Assembly (NCBI GenBank): GCA_964419225.1
Contig: CAYQPF010000123.1
Span: 1-15,058, forward strand
Direction: 5' to 3'
Source of the DNA: CAYQPF01 sp964419225
GTDB lineage: Bacteria > Cloacimonadota > Cloacimonadia > Cloacimonadales > CAYQPF01
DNA: 15,058 nt
In this document: positions 1-6,984 of the stretch, one piece after another
Layout of the letters: every line of letters starts with the position of its first letter
Position numbering within the stretch: position 1 is the first letter of the stretch
The notes under the pieces: generated by a model
What the model saw: only the letters and a program-made list of their open reading frames with translations
Told to the model about the DNA's origin: nothing
The model's database searches: none
Program-made: the position numbers and the translations under genes

Positions 1-83
1 ATCAACTATAGCGTACATCTTTATATCTCCTTACCAATATCTCATTAATATTTAAACACATAATTTCTTAACCGCTTCTAATG

Positions 84-1583
84 TCAAGGATTATATTTCC
101 CTGTTATATCTTCCCCATTCAAAAATACTTTGAATACAGCAGGAGACATATCAGGATCAACTCCTATACTCACCGGACATTTAGTAAACTTAAAAAAGTC
201 TCTGTCCTTCTCTATTAAATCTTTTACTTGCGGTGCTACTACTAATTTCAACGGCTTATTCTTAATAAAATAATCCGCCCTGTGTAGCCACCTATGTATC
301 TTCATAACTACGGAATGACTCGATAATACCTTTCCACTTCCATGACAATGGGGGCAATGTTCTGAAAATGCCAGAATCAGACTCTCTCTGGTCCGCTTTC
401 GCGTTACTTCTACCAATCCCAAGGGTCCGAACGGGAATACCTTGTTCCTGGCTCTGTCTCTGCGGAAAGCCTTCCTCAATGTGTCCAACACTTCCTGCTT
501 ATTTTTCTCCAATGCCATATCCACAAAATCTATTATCACAATACCACTAAGGTCCCTCAAGCGGACTTGTCTTGCGATTTCTACAGCAGCTTCCATATTG
601 ATCTTTTTCACTGTTTCCTGATAATTCTTGTGCCCGGTAAAACTCCCCGTATTGATATCAATCGCTACAAGAGCCTCCGTCTGTTCTATCACAATATTTC
701 CGCCACAGGGAAGATATATCCTGGAATGAAAAATTTTCTCAATCTCTTTCTCAATACCGTGTGCATCAAAAATCGGAGAGTCTTCCTGATACAATTCCAC
801 TCTGTCACATAACTCAGGACAAGACTCTGTTAAACGATTGACAACCTCATTTCTTAAATTCTTGTCATCAATAACCAGCCTGTCAACTTTTGAACTGAAT
901 AAATCCCGGATTAGTGTATTCAGCAAATTATTCTCTTCGTATATACAGGACGGGGGTTTTGCAATACTTATCTGCTTCTCCACCATCTTCCAGGTTTTGT
1001 AAATTCCATTATATTCCTGAATGAATTCCTCTTCTGCACAACCCTCAGCATCTGTTCTGACGATCAGTCCGCAATTCTCATCCTTGATTCCGTTTAAAAT
1101 CCCTTTTATTCTGCTTTTTTCCTGAGGAGAGTTTATTTTTCGGGAAATGGCTATCTTGTTTTTGTTGGGAAAAAATACCAAAAACTTCCCAGGTATGGAA
1201 ATCTGACCCGTAAGTCTCGCTCCCTTCTTCCCTAAAGGTCCTTTCTGGATCTGAACAATTATTTCCTGACCAGGACTTAAAACATCCTTGATCTTAGATG
1301 AATCTTTGCCTATAGACGGGGAACGACTTCCCTCCTGTTCAAAACTATCTAAAAAATCTACTACAATATCTTCATAATGTAAAAAAGCTGTACGCTCTAA
1401 ACCAATATCAATAAAAGCTGCTCCCATTCCTGGTAAAACATCCTTGACTGTTCCCTTGTAAATATTGCCTACAATATTCTGATGTTGCCTTTTTTCTACA
1501 AAAAGCTCAACCAGCTTGCTGTCTTCCACAACAGCGATTCTCTGTTCAGAAGGATGTGAGTTTACTATTATCTCATTTAACAT
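84..1583 (-). CDS. rng: Ribonuclease G/E (Rng/Rne family), 499 aa
   Basis: Single-strand-specific endoribonuclease of the RNase E/G family, which acts in mRNA turnover and 16S/5S rRNA maturation in the cytoplasm. An N-terminal S1 RNA-binding domain covers about residues 36-128 (NIYKGTVKDVLPGMGAAFIDI). The DNase I-like catalytic part has ALVAIDINTG with D309 and IVIIDFVDM with D352, the two Mg-binding aspartates of the family. A CPHC zinc-link (C410, C413) follows in HCPHCHGSGK, the motif used to pair protomers. The length fits RNase G rather than RNase E, since there is no long C-terminal degradosome scaffold. The ATG is preceded by AAAGGA about 8 bases upstream. No terminator hairpin is visible in the 83 bases after the stop. 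A TTGACT on the minus strand at 1626-1631 could be a -35 box, but no convincing -10 goes with it. Confidence 0.95.
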   Translation of the reverse strand: MLNEIIVNSHPSEQRIAVVEDSKLVELFVEKRQHQNIVGNIYKGTVKDVLPGMGAAFIDIGLERTAFLHYEDIVVDFLDSFEQEGSRSPSIGKDSSKIKDVLSPGQEIIVQIQKGPLGKKGARLTGQISIPGKFLVFFPNKNKIAISRKINSPQEKSRIKGILNGIKDENCGLIVRTDAEGCAEEEFIQEYNGIYKTWKMVEKQISIAKPPSCIYEENNLLNTLIRDLFSSKVDRLVIDDKNLRNEVVNRLTESCPELCDRVELYQEDSPIFDAHGIEKEIEKIFHSRIYLPCGGNIVIEQTEALVAIDINTGSFTGHKNYQETVKKINMEAAVEIARQVRLRDLSGIVIIDFVDMALEKNKQEVLDTLRKAFRRDRARNKVFPFGPLGLVEVTRKRTRESLILAFSEHCPHCHGSGKVLSSHSVVMKIHRWLHRADYFIKNKPLKLVVAPQVKDLIEKDRDFFKFTKCPVSIGVDPDMSPAVFKVFLNGEDITGKYNP

Positions 1584-1863
1584 ATATTTCTATTCCTTTA
1601 GCAAAACTCTAAGTTGTCGGTTAAAAGTCAAGGTATTTCTCTCGAATATCTCTTGAAAAAACTGAGAACTTAAATGTTTGAAATTAATATGCTTTGTTTA
1701 TCATCAATTTGTTGCAAAATTAATCCCCGGATTATGCAGTAGAGATTTGCAAACAGGGTCGAAGATCATGAAGTTTGCAGGCTTGCAACCGAACGAGGTT
1801 ATATAAAAAATATTTGGTGAGTGAAATTGTAAGTCTCTCAATATCTCTTTCTCTAATCTCCAT

Positions 1864-1884
1864 CTGACGCCTGACGACTGACGC
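1864..1884. repeat. Heptamer array, 3 units of CTGACGN
   Basis: Units read CTGACGC, CTGACGA, CTGACGC on the plus strand, with a decayed fourth unit CGGGCGA after them. On the minus strand the unit is NCGTCAG. The array lies ten bases from the decamer array downstream of the permease stop codon. Confidence 0.75.
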
Positions 1885-1894
1885 CGGGCGACTA

Positions 1895-1924
1895 CCTGTC
1901 CGTGTAAGTCCGTGATAGTCTGTG
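1895..1924. repeat. Decamer array, 3 units of NNNGTCNGTG
   Basis: Units CCTGTCCGTG, TAAGTCCGTG, ATAGTCTGTG on the plus strand; on the minus strand they read CACRGACNNN. The array starts 6 bases after the TGA of the permease gene, in the direction of that gene. A second array of the same family lies at 14937-14976. Confidence 0.8.
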
Positions 1925-1930
1925 CTCTCT

Positions 1931-3160
1931 TCACTCCGATAAATTTCGCAGTATTCTTACAGGATTTATTTTTAACATTTTCTTCAGTGGATATATCGTA
2001 CTTAAAATCACTAACACAATTATACTTACTAACAGCATTATAATATCAAATAATCTTATCTGCATCGGTAAATAAGGCAACATAAATCCCTCAACAGGAA
2101 TTTTTATCCATTTATATTGAATCTGACTGCTCACAAAACACAGTGATACAATCAAACCCATGAGTACAGCCGCAAATGATATACTCAAATTCGCCGTGAT
2201 TATGCTCAAAGCTATAATTCTGTCATTCAATCCCAAAGCTTTTAATACACCTAAATCTACTTTCTTCTCTGTGACCATTTTAGCAAAATTACCACTCAAA
2301 TTAAAAACAGATAAAATTACCATCATCAGTAATAATGTAAACAAAATAAACTTCTCGGTTTTGATTGCTGAAAATAAATGTGAATCAAATGAACTCCAAC
2401 TCTCTGTCAGATAACCTTTCCCCAACTGTTTATTTATTACAGCTACCATTTTTTCTGATGTAAAAGGATCCTGGGTTTTAACTTCCAAAAAATCTGTCTG
2501 ATCTCCATATCCCTTAAAATATCTGGCATTATCTAAAGAAAAATAACAGTAAGATCTGTCATATTCCGGCATCCCTGAAAAAAATATTCCCCTAACTGTA
2601 AAATCTCTGGATTTAGGTAACAACCCCAAAGGAGTCGGAATATCCGGAATTGGCGATACTAAAGTTATCACCTCTCCAACCGTCACCCCTAAATCTATCG
2701 ATGTCCCTGCACCAATAACTACCGAATTACTGTCCTTTAATGCACTAACCAAACTTCCCAAACGCAAATAATCCAATAAATTTGTCACCTTTGCATGCTT
2801 ATAATAATCTACCCCAAAACATATCGCAGAACCTACATTATTACCCTTTTGCATCATCAATTCACATGTTACTATCGGACTCACTGACAATATCCCCGGA
2901 ATTGATTTCAGCTTTGCTTCCACCTGTTTATATTCACCTAAAGGCCGATATCCTGTACCAGATATCTTGATATCGCCCTTGGTCCCGACTACCCTTTGCG
3001 TAATATCATAATCAAATCCATTCATGCCGGCAGTAACTATTACTACCGAAACAACTCCGATAAATATTCCCAATAATGCTAATATATTAGCCAAAGACAT
3101 ACCAAACCTGTGCTGCCCAAATAAAAACTTCCGACTCAAATATAATACCAGTTTTACCAA
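1931..3160 (-). CDS. FtsX/LolC-type ABC transporter permease, 409 aa
   Basis: Inner-membrane permease of the LolC/LolE (MacB/FtsX) type, which in relatives extracts lipoproteins from the inner membrane toward LolA. TM1 is at about 23-44 (NILALLGIFIGVVSVVIV), followed by GMNGF, typical of LolC/E. A periplasmic MacB-core-like domain covers roughly 50-265. The FtsX domain has three TMs at about 270-290, 316-342 and 371-390, with the cytoplasmic coupling segment EKKVDLGVLKALGL and a C-terminal YPLKKMLKINPVRILR. The start is TTG: an in-frame TAA precedes it directly, and AAGGGGAAG gives a Shine-Dalgarno site. The next in-frame ATG, M21, would cut into the N-terminal helix region. No LolD-type ATPase is in the window. 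The exact substrate is not shown by the sequence. Confidence 0.88.
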   Translation of the reverse strand: MVKLVLYLSRKFLFGQHRFGMSLANILALLGIFIGVVSVVIVTAGMNGFDYDITQRVVGTKGDIKISGTGYRPLGEYKQVEAKLKSIPGILSVSPIVTCELMMQKGNNVGSAICFGVDYYKHAKVTNLLDYLRLGSLVSALKDSNSVVIGAGTSIDLGVTVGEVITLVSPIPDIPTPLGLLPKSRDFTVRGIFFSGMPEYDRSYCYFSLDNARYFKGYGDQTDFLEVKTQDPFTSEKMVAVINKQLGKGYLTESWSSFDSHLFSAIKTEKFILFTLLLMMVILSVFNLSGNFAKMVTEKKVDLGVLKALGLNDRIIALSIITANLSISFAAVLMGLIVSLCFVSSQIQYKWIKIPVEGFMLPYLPMQIRLFDIIMLLVSIIVLVILSTIYPLKKMLKINPVRILRNLSE

Positions 3161-3226
3161 TTACTTCCCCTTCCCTATATTTGTCTTCTATTAATGTTCC
3201 CCATACTCAAGACTTTCTCTCCCACT

Positions 3227-3261
3227 CACAACTTTCAACTATCAACTTTCAACTCTCAACT
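3227..3261. repeat. Heptamer array, 5 units of NTCAACT
   Basis: Plus-strand units are CACAACT, TTCAACT, ATCAACT, TTCAACT, CTCAACT; on the minus strand AGTTGAN. The first unit in the aroB direction starts 5 bases after the aroB TGA. The array sits between aroB and the permease start, and I see no terminator hairpin in this 106-base gap. Confidence 0.85.
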
Positions 3262-3266
3262 ATTAC

Positions 3267-4316
3267 TCAACCCATCCACCCTAACACATTTTCAATAATC
3301 TTGGCCGGATTCTCTATCTCATAAACCTCAGTTGATTTCCAGCCATTAAACAAAACCATCCGGACCTTAGCACTGTTCTTCTTATCCTGAGTCAGACACG
3401 CTAATCCACGCTGAGCTATTTTCTGCTTTAATGTCCCACTTATCCGTAAATCTATCTTTAAAAAATCCAGTACTCCGAGCAAATTCTGATATGTCTCCTG
3501 ATCAATTAAACCACGGAAATGACTCTCCCTGACTGCCATCTGAAGTCCATATGCCACGGCTCTTCCATGCGGAATCCTGAACCCTGATAAAGACTCAAAT
3601 ATGTGGGCATAGGTATGCCCAAGATTCAATAACCTTCTTTCACCTTCATCATGCAGGTCTCTCTGGCATATTTCCATCTTTACAGAAATACACTTCTCAA
3701 TTAATTCTCTGCTTGGTTCTTCCGGTCGCAAAGGTAGCAAATCTGTGATCTCATTATCTGATAAAATACCTAATTTGACAATTTCAGCCCACCCGTTCAA
3801 TAACTCATCAGCTGAAAGACTTTTCAGAAATTCAGTACAAATATAAACATAATGAGCAGGATAAAATGTCCCTAACAAATTCTTCTCAGTTTTACAATTT
3901 ACTCCTGTTTTCCCACCAATTGAAGCATCTATCATCGCCACCAGGGTGGTCGGAATGAATATCAGGTTACAGCCTCTTTTGAACATCGAGGCAGCCAATC
4001 CGGCTAAATCTGTTGTAATACCACCACCTAAAACGATCATAGTGTCTTTTCTACTGAAGTTCATCTTCTGTAAATGATCTACGATCCTGAGCACCTCTCC
4101 CATTCTCTTACTTTTCTCTGATGTTATTATACTGTGTGAATTCCTCAAACTCTTGTTACTCATTAGCTCAGGATAAAGTTTATCAAGATTGTTGTCATAT
4201 ACCCAAAAACTCCGGCCATGACTCTTGAGTATCACAGGTAACTCCTCAAAACCGGTCAGCTCTATTACTGTCGTATGATGACTGTCTTCCCAATGATATG
4301 TTCTTGGATTACTTAT
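3267..4316 (-). CDS. aroB: 3-dehydroquinate synthase (AroB), probable ATA start
   Basis: Second step of the shikimate pathway: converts DAHP to 3-dehydroquinate using NAD and a divalent metal in the cytoplasm. The NAD-binding VLGGGITTDLAG, PTTLVAMIDASIGGKTGVN and LTQDKKN motifs are all present. The metal ligands are E in WAEIVKLG, H in LNLGHTYAH and H in IPHGRAVAYG (E178, H234, H250 in the long form). Translation from the first standard codon, GTG at 4235, gives 322 aa and lacks the first beta strand of AroB. The frame stays open for 27 more codons (TTVIELTGFEELPVILK included) up to an ATA at 4316, which lies 6 bases after a perfect AGGAGG. That gives 349 aa, the usual family length. The GTG also has a GAGGAG 6 bases upstream, so both starts are possible. 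The ATA overlaps the stop of the upstream membrane gene by 8 bases. Confidence 0.93.
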   Translation of the reverse strand: MSNPRTYHWEDSHHTTVIELTGFEELPVILKSHGRSFWVYDNNLDKLYPELMSNKSLRNSHSIITSEKSKRMGEVLRIVDHLQKMNFSRKDTMIVLGGGITTDLAGLAASMFKRGCNLIFIPTTLVAMIDASIGGKTGVNCKTEKNLLGTFYPAHYVYICTEFLKSLSADELLNGWAEIVKLGILSDNEITDLLPLRPEEPSRELIEKCISVKMEICQRDLHDEGERRLLNLGHTYAHIFESLSGFRIPHGRAVAYGLQMAVRESHFRGLIDQETYQNLLGVLDFLKIDLRISGTLKQKIAQRGLACLTQDKKNSAKVRMVLFNGWKSTEVYEIENPAKIIENVLGWMG

Positions 4317-6024
4317 GTTTAGCCTCCTCTTTCTTCACTATAGGTGGTGTGGATACAAAATATAAATTATACTTTGCATTTGAATATAGTAAAACAAGAT
4401 TTTCCGGATAATACCGATAATAATTTTCTCCATTAGGTGTTAAAATGTAATTGATCGGATCATTCGTATTCTGAACTACTTTCTTCAAAAAAATCCAATG
4501 CATTTTATCCGCAAATTTCTTGTTCGACACAAAATTATCTTTTGCAATGGTGTCAGGAATACAATAAAAATTCAAATAACGACGATACCAGTAATTTTGC
4601 AGCTTTCCGTCTGAAGGATAACAATCAAATCTGAAATACTCTGTCCTATGACTCAGTAATCTCAAATCAAGATTTGTATAATTTAAAAAATGAGAATTTT
4701 CAGGGAGCTCAGTTTTTATCCATTTTACCAACTCTACTTGTTCAGACTGTAATTTCGCAGTTACATTAACTACCTTTGCCGGTATTTTAACTCCTGCAAA
4801 AATAACCAGTACCAGTATAAAAAGTGCAATTACCATCTTCCCGCTTTCTGCAAAGCCTATTTCCTTTCTGATAACTTTCTTGTCAATTATTCCAAAAAAG
4901 ACAGACCAGGATAAAAACAATAATGGGAAAAACAGATTAACCGGCTGTAATAGTACTAACCAATTTATCTGTTTGTAAGAATTCACAAACGAGATTATTA
5001 AAAAGAATACAAGTATCGATACTATCATATTCTTCATTTGAGATAAATTCCCTAAATAATTCATTGGTGGTGTATTATTTGTCTCCATCTGCTTGATCTC
5101 AACTAACCCGGATATCTTGAAAGCCTTAACTAAATCCGGTGTCTCAAGTCTCATCCTGACAAATTTGTGGATAATAATACTGCTTATCCCCAATAAAACT
5201 ATTACTAGTCCAAGCCATATCTGAGAAACAACTGGATTAATTACCGTTGAAAACTGGAATCCTGATACCTGAGCTATCTTAGCTGAGATATTCACCGGAT
5301 CATAAAAACTGGTATCAAGACCATATACACTCTTATACAAATAATAATAGTATCCCACTCCTATCAGTCCGATAACTATGATATCTGTAAACGCAGCAAC
5401 AAATTTCTCCTTATTCTGGATCGTCCTGAGTATTATATTACCTAATATCGGCACCAACATTAAGACTGCATAAAATGGACTGAATATTGCCAATAACAAA
5501 TAAAAGAAATATAGTAATATCTTGTCATTCTGTAATGACATACTGATCAGTATAAAAACTAAAGGGAGTGAAAAAAAATACTGACTGAACTCAGACCCTA
5601 AAAAAACAAAGCCGGGACTCATCGTTTGAATTACTTTCAGCAATACTACAAATAAACTTAGCACAATTGTATTAGCCAAATCACTCATATTCATTATATA
5701 TATATTTATAGATCTTAGTGCAAAAAAGAGAACCAGGATTGATAACAAATGTAATCCAAAATACAACCAGAACATATTGCTAATTTTAAACAATTTTACA
5801 ACATTGGATAATAAAAAAATCAAAGGTGTTTCTTGGGTAAAAGCTTTCCCTTGCCCGTTTATTGTCAAATCCTGAGAAAAATCTGCAATTCCTGCCTTGT
5901 GCATGATCAATGGTACGGAAAGCTGATTATTTCCGGTTCCATAACTGAAAGGGAAAAAAACATATACCAGTATTAAAAATATTATTAATCCTGGTAAAAA
6001 AGTAATTAACCCATATTCTTTCAT
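4309..6024 (-). CDS. Polytopic membrane protein, GT-C glycosyltransferase-like, 571 aa
   Basis: I do not recognise the exact family. Some 10-11 membrane segments are visible, at about 6-27, 84-107, 116-134, 149-165, 169-200 (one or two), 213-231, 267-286, 332-348, 355-379 and 397-413. A soluble C-terminal domain of about 150 residues follows (415-571), rich in Tyr and Asn (LPENSHFLNYTNLDLRLLS at 440-458). A large loop after TM1 (28-80) carries DFSQDL at 48-53, where GT-C glycosyltransferases keep acidic residues. This build, with many helices and a C-terminal domain starting LPENSHFL, matches lipid-linked-sugar glycosyltransferases and relatives, but I see no decisive catalytic motif. Start: ATG with GGGAGG just upstream and a promoter further up. 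The stop overlaps the long form of aroB. An O-antigen ligase or unknown membrane protein is the alternative. Confidence 0.75.
   Translation of the reverse strand: MKEYGLITFLPGLIIFLILVYVFFPFSYGTGNNQLSVPLIMHKAGIADFSQDLTINGQGKAFTQETPLIFLLSNVVKLFKISNMFWLYFGLHLLSILVLFFALRSINIYIMNMSDLANTIVLSLFVVLLKVIQTMSPGFVFLGSEFSQYFFSLPLVFILISMSLQNDKILLYFFYLLLAIFSPFYAVLMLVPILGNIILRTIQNKEKFVAAFTDIIVIGLIGVGYYYYLYKSVYGLDTSFYDPVNISAKIAQVSGFQFSTVINPVVSQIWLGLVIVLLGISSIIIHKFVRMRLETPDLVKAFKISGLVEIKQMETNNTPPMNYLGNLSQMKNMIVSILVFFLIISFVNSYKQINWLVLLQPVNLFFPLLFLSWSVFFGIIDKKVIRKEIGFAESGKMVIALFILVLVIFAGVKIPAKVVNVTAKLQSEQVELVKWIKTELPENSHFLNYTNLDLRLLSHRTEYFRFDCYPSDGKLQNYWYRRYLNFYCIPDTIAKDNFVSNKKFADKMHWIFLKKVVQNTNDPINYILTPNGENYYRYYPENLVLLYSNAKYNLYFVSTPPIVKKEEAKHK
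4323..4328 (-). promoter_or_regulatory. Ribosome binding site for the long form of aroB
   Basis: AGGAGG on the minus strand inside the last codons of the membrane protein gene, 6 bases before ATA at 4314-4316. No ATG, GTG or TTG in the aroB frame lies near it, so it either serves an ATA start or marks an ATG lost by mutation or sequencing error. Confidence 0.55.
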
Positions 6025-6060
6025 TTAACCTCCCTTGTAAAGGCATCATTTTTGATTCAT

Positions 6061-6088
6061 TTATTACAGTTAAATGATATTTAGTCAA
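6061..6088 (-). promoter_or_regulatory. Probable sigma-70-type promoter for the membrane protein/aroB operon
   Basis: On the minus strand TTGACT (6083-6088), a 16-base spacer and TAATAA (6061-6066). This places the transcript start around 6054, about 30 bases before the ATG at 6024 and just upstream of its GGGAGG site. Confidence 0.5.
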
Positions 6089-6136
6089 GCTTTTTAGTTA
6101 ATCTAAAAAATAAATCCAAATATATTGGAGAAACAA

Positions 6137-6165
6137 TTGACAAAATTATCCCTTGTCTTCATAAT
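6137..6165 (+). promoter_or_regulatory. Probable sigma-70-type promoter for the nitroreductase/TPR genes
   Basis: Perfect TTGACA (6137-6142), 17-base spacer, CATAAT (6160-6165). It would give a leader of about 110 bases before the nitroreductase ATG at 6285. A second TATAAT at 6256-6261, close to the gene, has no -35 partner. The promoter is divergent from the one at 6061-6088, and the two do not overlap. Confidence 0.55.
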
Positions 6166-6284
6166 TAACCAAAGTAATATTGAAGTGTAAAATCTCATTA
6201 TTCTGTTATAAAGCAGATGGGTGTCTCATAACAAAGACATCTGTTCGTTTCATATTATAATTAGAATTTTCCTTTGGAGGATTT

Positions 6285-6854
6285 ATGTTTAAAAATCTTG
6301 TCGAAAAAAACAGGAGCTACCGCAGATTTGCCCAAAACCATGAAATCAGCAGAAGCACTTTATTGAGTTTACTCGAACATGCCAGACTTTGTCCTTCTGC
6401 CGCAAATATGCAACCCCTTAGATATATGATTTACAATACCTCGAAAGAAAATGAGCTGATCTTTCCCTGCCTTAATTGGGCTGCTTATCTTAACAATTGG
6501 GATGGCCCTGCAGAACAAGAAAAACCTTCTGCTTATATTATCATTCTGGGAAACTCAGCCGTTGCCCAGTTTTTGCACTTTGACACCGGCATTGTCGCTC
6601 AAACAATTCTACTGGCAGCCACCGAATTAGGCTTGGGCGGATGTATGATCGCCTCTGTCCGGAAAAACGAACTAAAAGAAATACTACAGTTACCTGATGA
6701 ATTAGAAATCATTCTCGTTCTCGCTCTGGGTAAACCTCAGGAAACTGTCATTATAGAGACTGTCTCTGAAAATTCCGATATTAAATACTGGAGAGATTCA
6801 GATAGTGTCCACCATGTACCAAAAAGGAAGCTCGAAGATCTGCTTCTTAACTAA
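6285..6854 (+). CDS. FMN-dependent nitroreductase family protein, 189 aa
   Basis: Member of the nitroreductase/NADH oxidase-like fold, FMN-binding homodimers that reduce nitroaromatics, quinones or flavins with NAD(P)H. Visible motifs are RSYRRF (10-15) and CPSAANMQP (36-44), both of the FMN-phosphate and isoalloxazine pocket, and DTGIVAQTILLAATELGLGG (100-119), the conserved dimer-interface helix. The C-terminal tail IKYWRDSDSVHHVPKRKLED occurs in a subgroup of short nitroreductases found in anaerobes. The length is normal for the family. The ATG follows GGAGG at a good distance. It is the first gene of a two-gene plus-strand unit and lies 130 bases before the TPR gene. The physiological substrate cannot be read from the sequence. 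Confidence 0.92.
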   Translation: MFKNLVEKNRSYRRFAQNHEISRSTLLSLLEHARLCPSAANMQPLRYMIYNTSKENELIFPCLNWAAYLNNWDGPAEQEKPSAYIIILGNSAVAQFLHFDTGIVAQTILLAATELGLGGCMIASVRKNELKEILQLPDELEIILVLALGKPQETVIIETVSENSDIKYWRDSDSVHHVPKRKLEDLLLN

Positions 6855-6883
6855 ATATTAGACAAGCATGCACTGGCTTGGCG

Positions 6884-6965
6884 GGAATGGCCTTAAGCAT
6901 TCCAATTCACCCTGTGCTAACATTTCTGATGTTAACAAAGGTATCTATTTCCAATAACCTTGGAA
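6884..6965 (+). repeat. Cluster of three short inverted repeats between nitroreductase and TPR gene
   Basis: GGAATG N8 CATTCC (6884-6903), TAACAT TTCTG ATGTTA (6918-6934) and TTCCAA TAACC TTGGAA (6949-6965). Each forms a perfect 6-base-pair stem. None is followed by a T run, so they are not ordinary terminators. The last one ends 8 bases before the GGAG site of the next gene. Confidence 0.6.
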
Positions 6966-6984
6966 TTCTAATGGAGTTTATTGT

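Larger units (their letters stand above)
1584..1930. other. Intergenic region with palindromes and tandem repeats, no gene
   Basis: About 350 bases between rng and the permease gene. It holds a 14-base palindrome TAATCCCCGGATTA (1721-1734), a small inverted repeat TTGCA/TGCAA (1775-1788), three heptamers (1864-1884) and three decamers (1895-1924). A GTG-started open frame of 76 codons crosses it, but it mostly translates the repeats and looks like no protein I know. I see no RNA gene and no clear terminator. Confidence 0.6.

Noticed and set aside
1704..1934. Minus-strand 76-codon open frame overlapping the permease stop
   Set aside because: GTG start, translates the heptamer and decamer arrays and palindromes, low-complexity composition unlike any family, and no ribosome site clearly its own.
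3227..3261. Short repeats considered as a CRISPR array
   Set aside because: Units of 7 bases in direct tandem with no spacers and no cas gene nearby.
6256..6261. TATAAT close to the nitroreductase start as its -10 box
   Set aside because: No -35 at 16-18 bases upstream; the TTGACA-N17-CATAAT pair at 6137-6165 is a better promoter.
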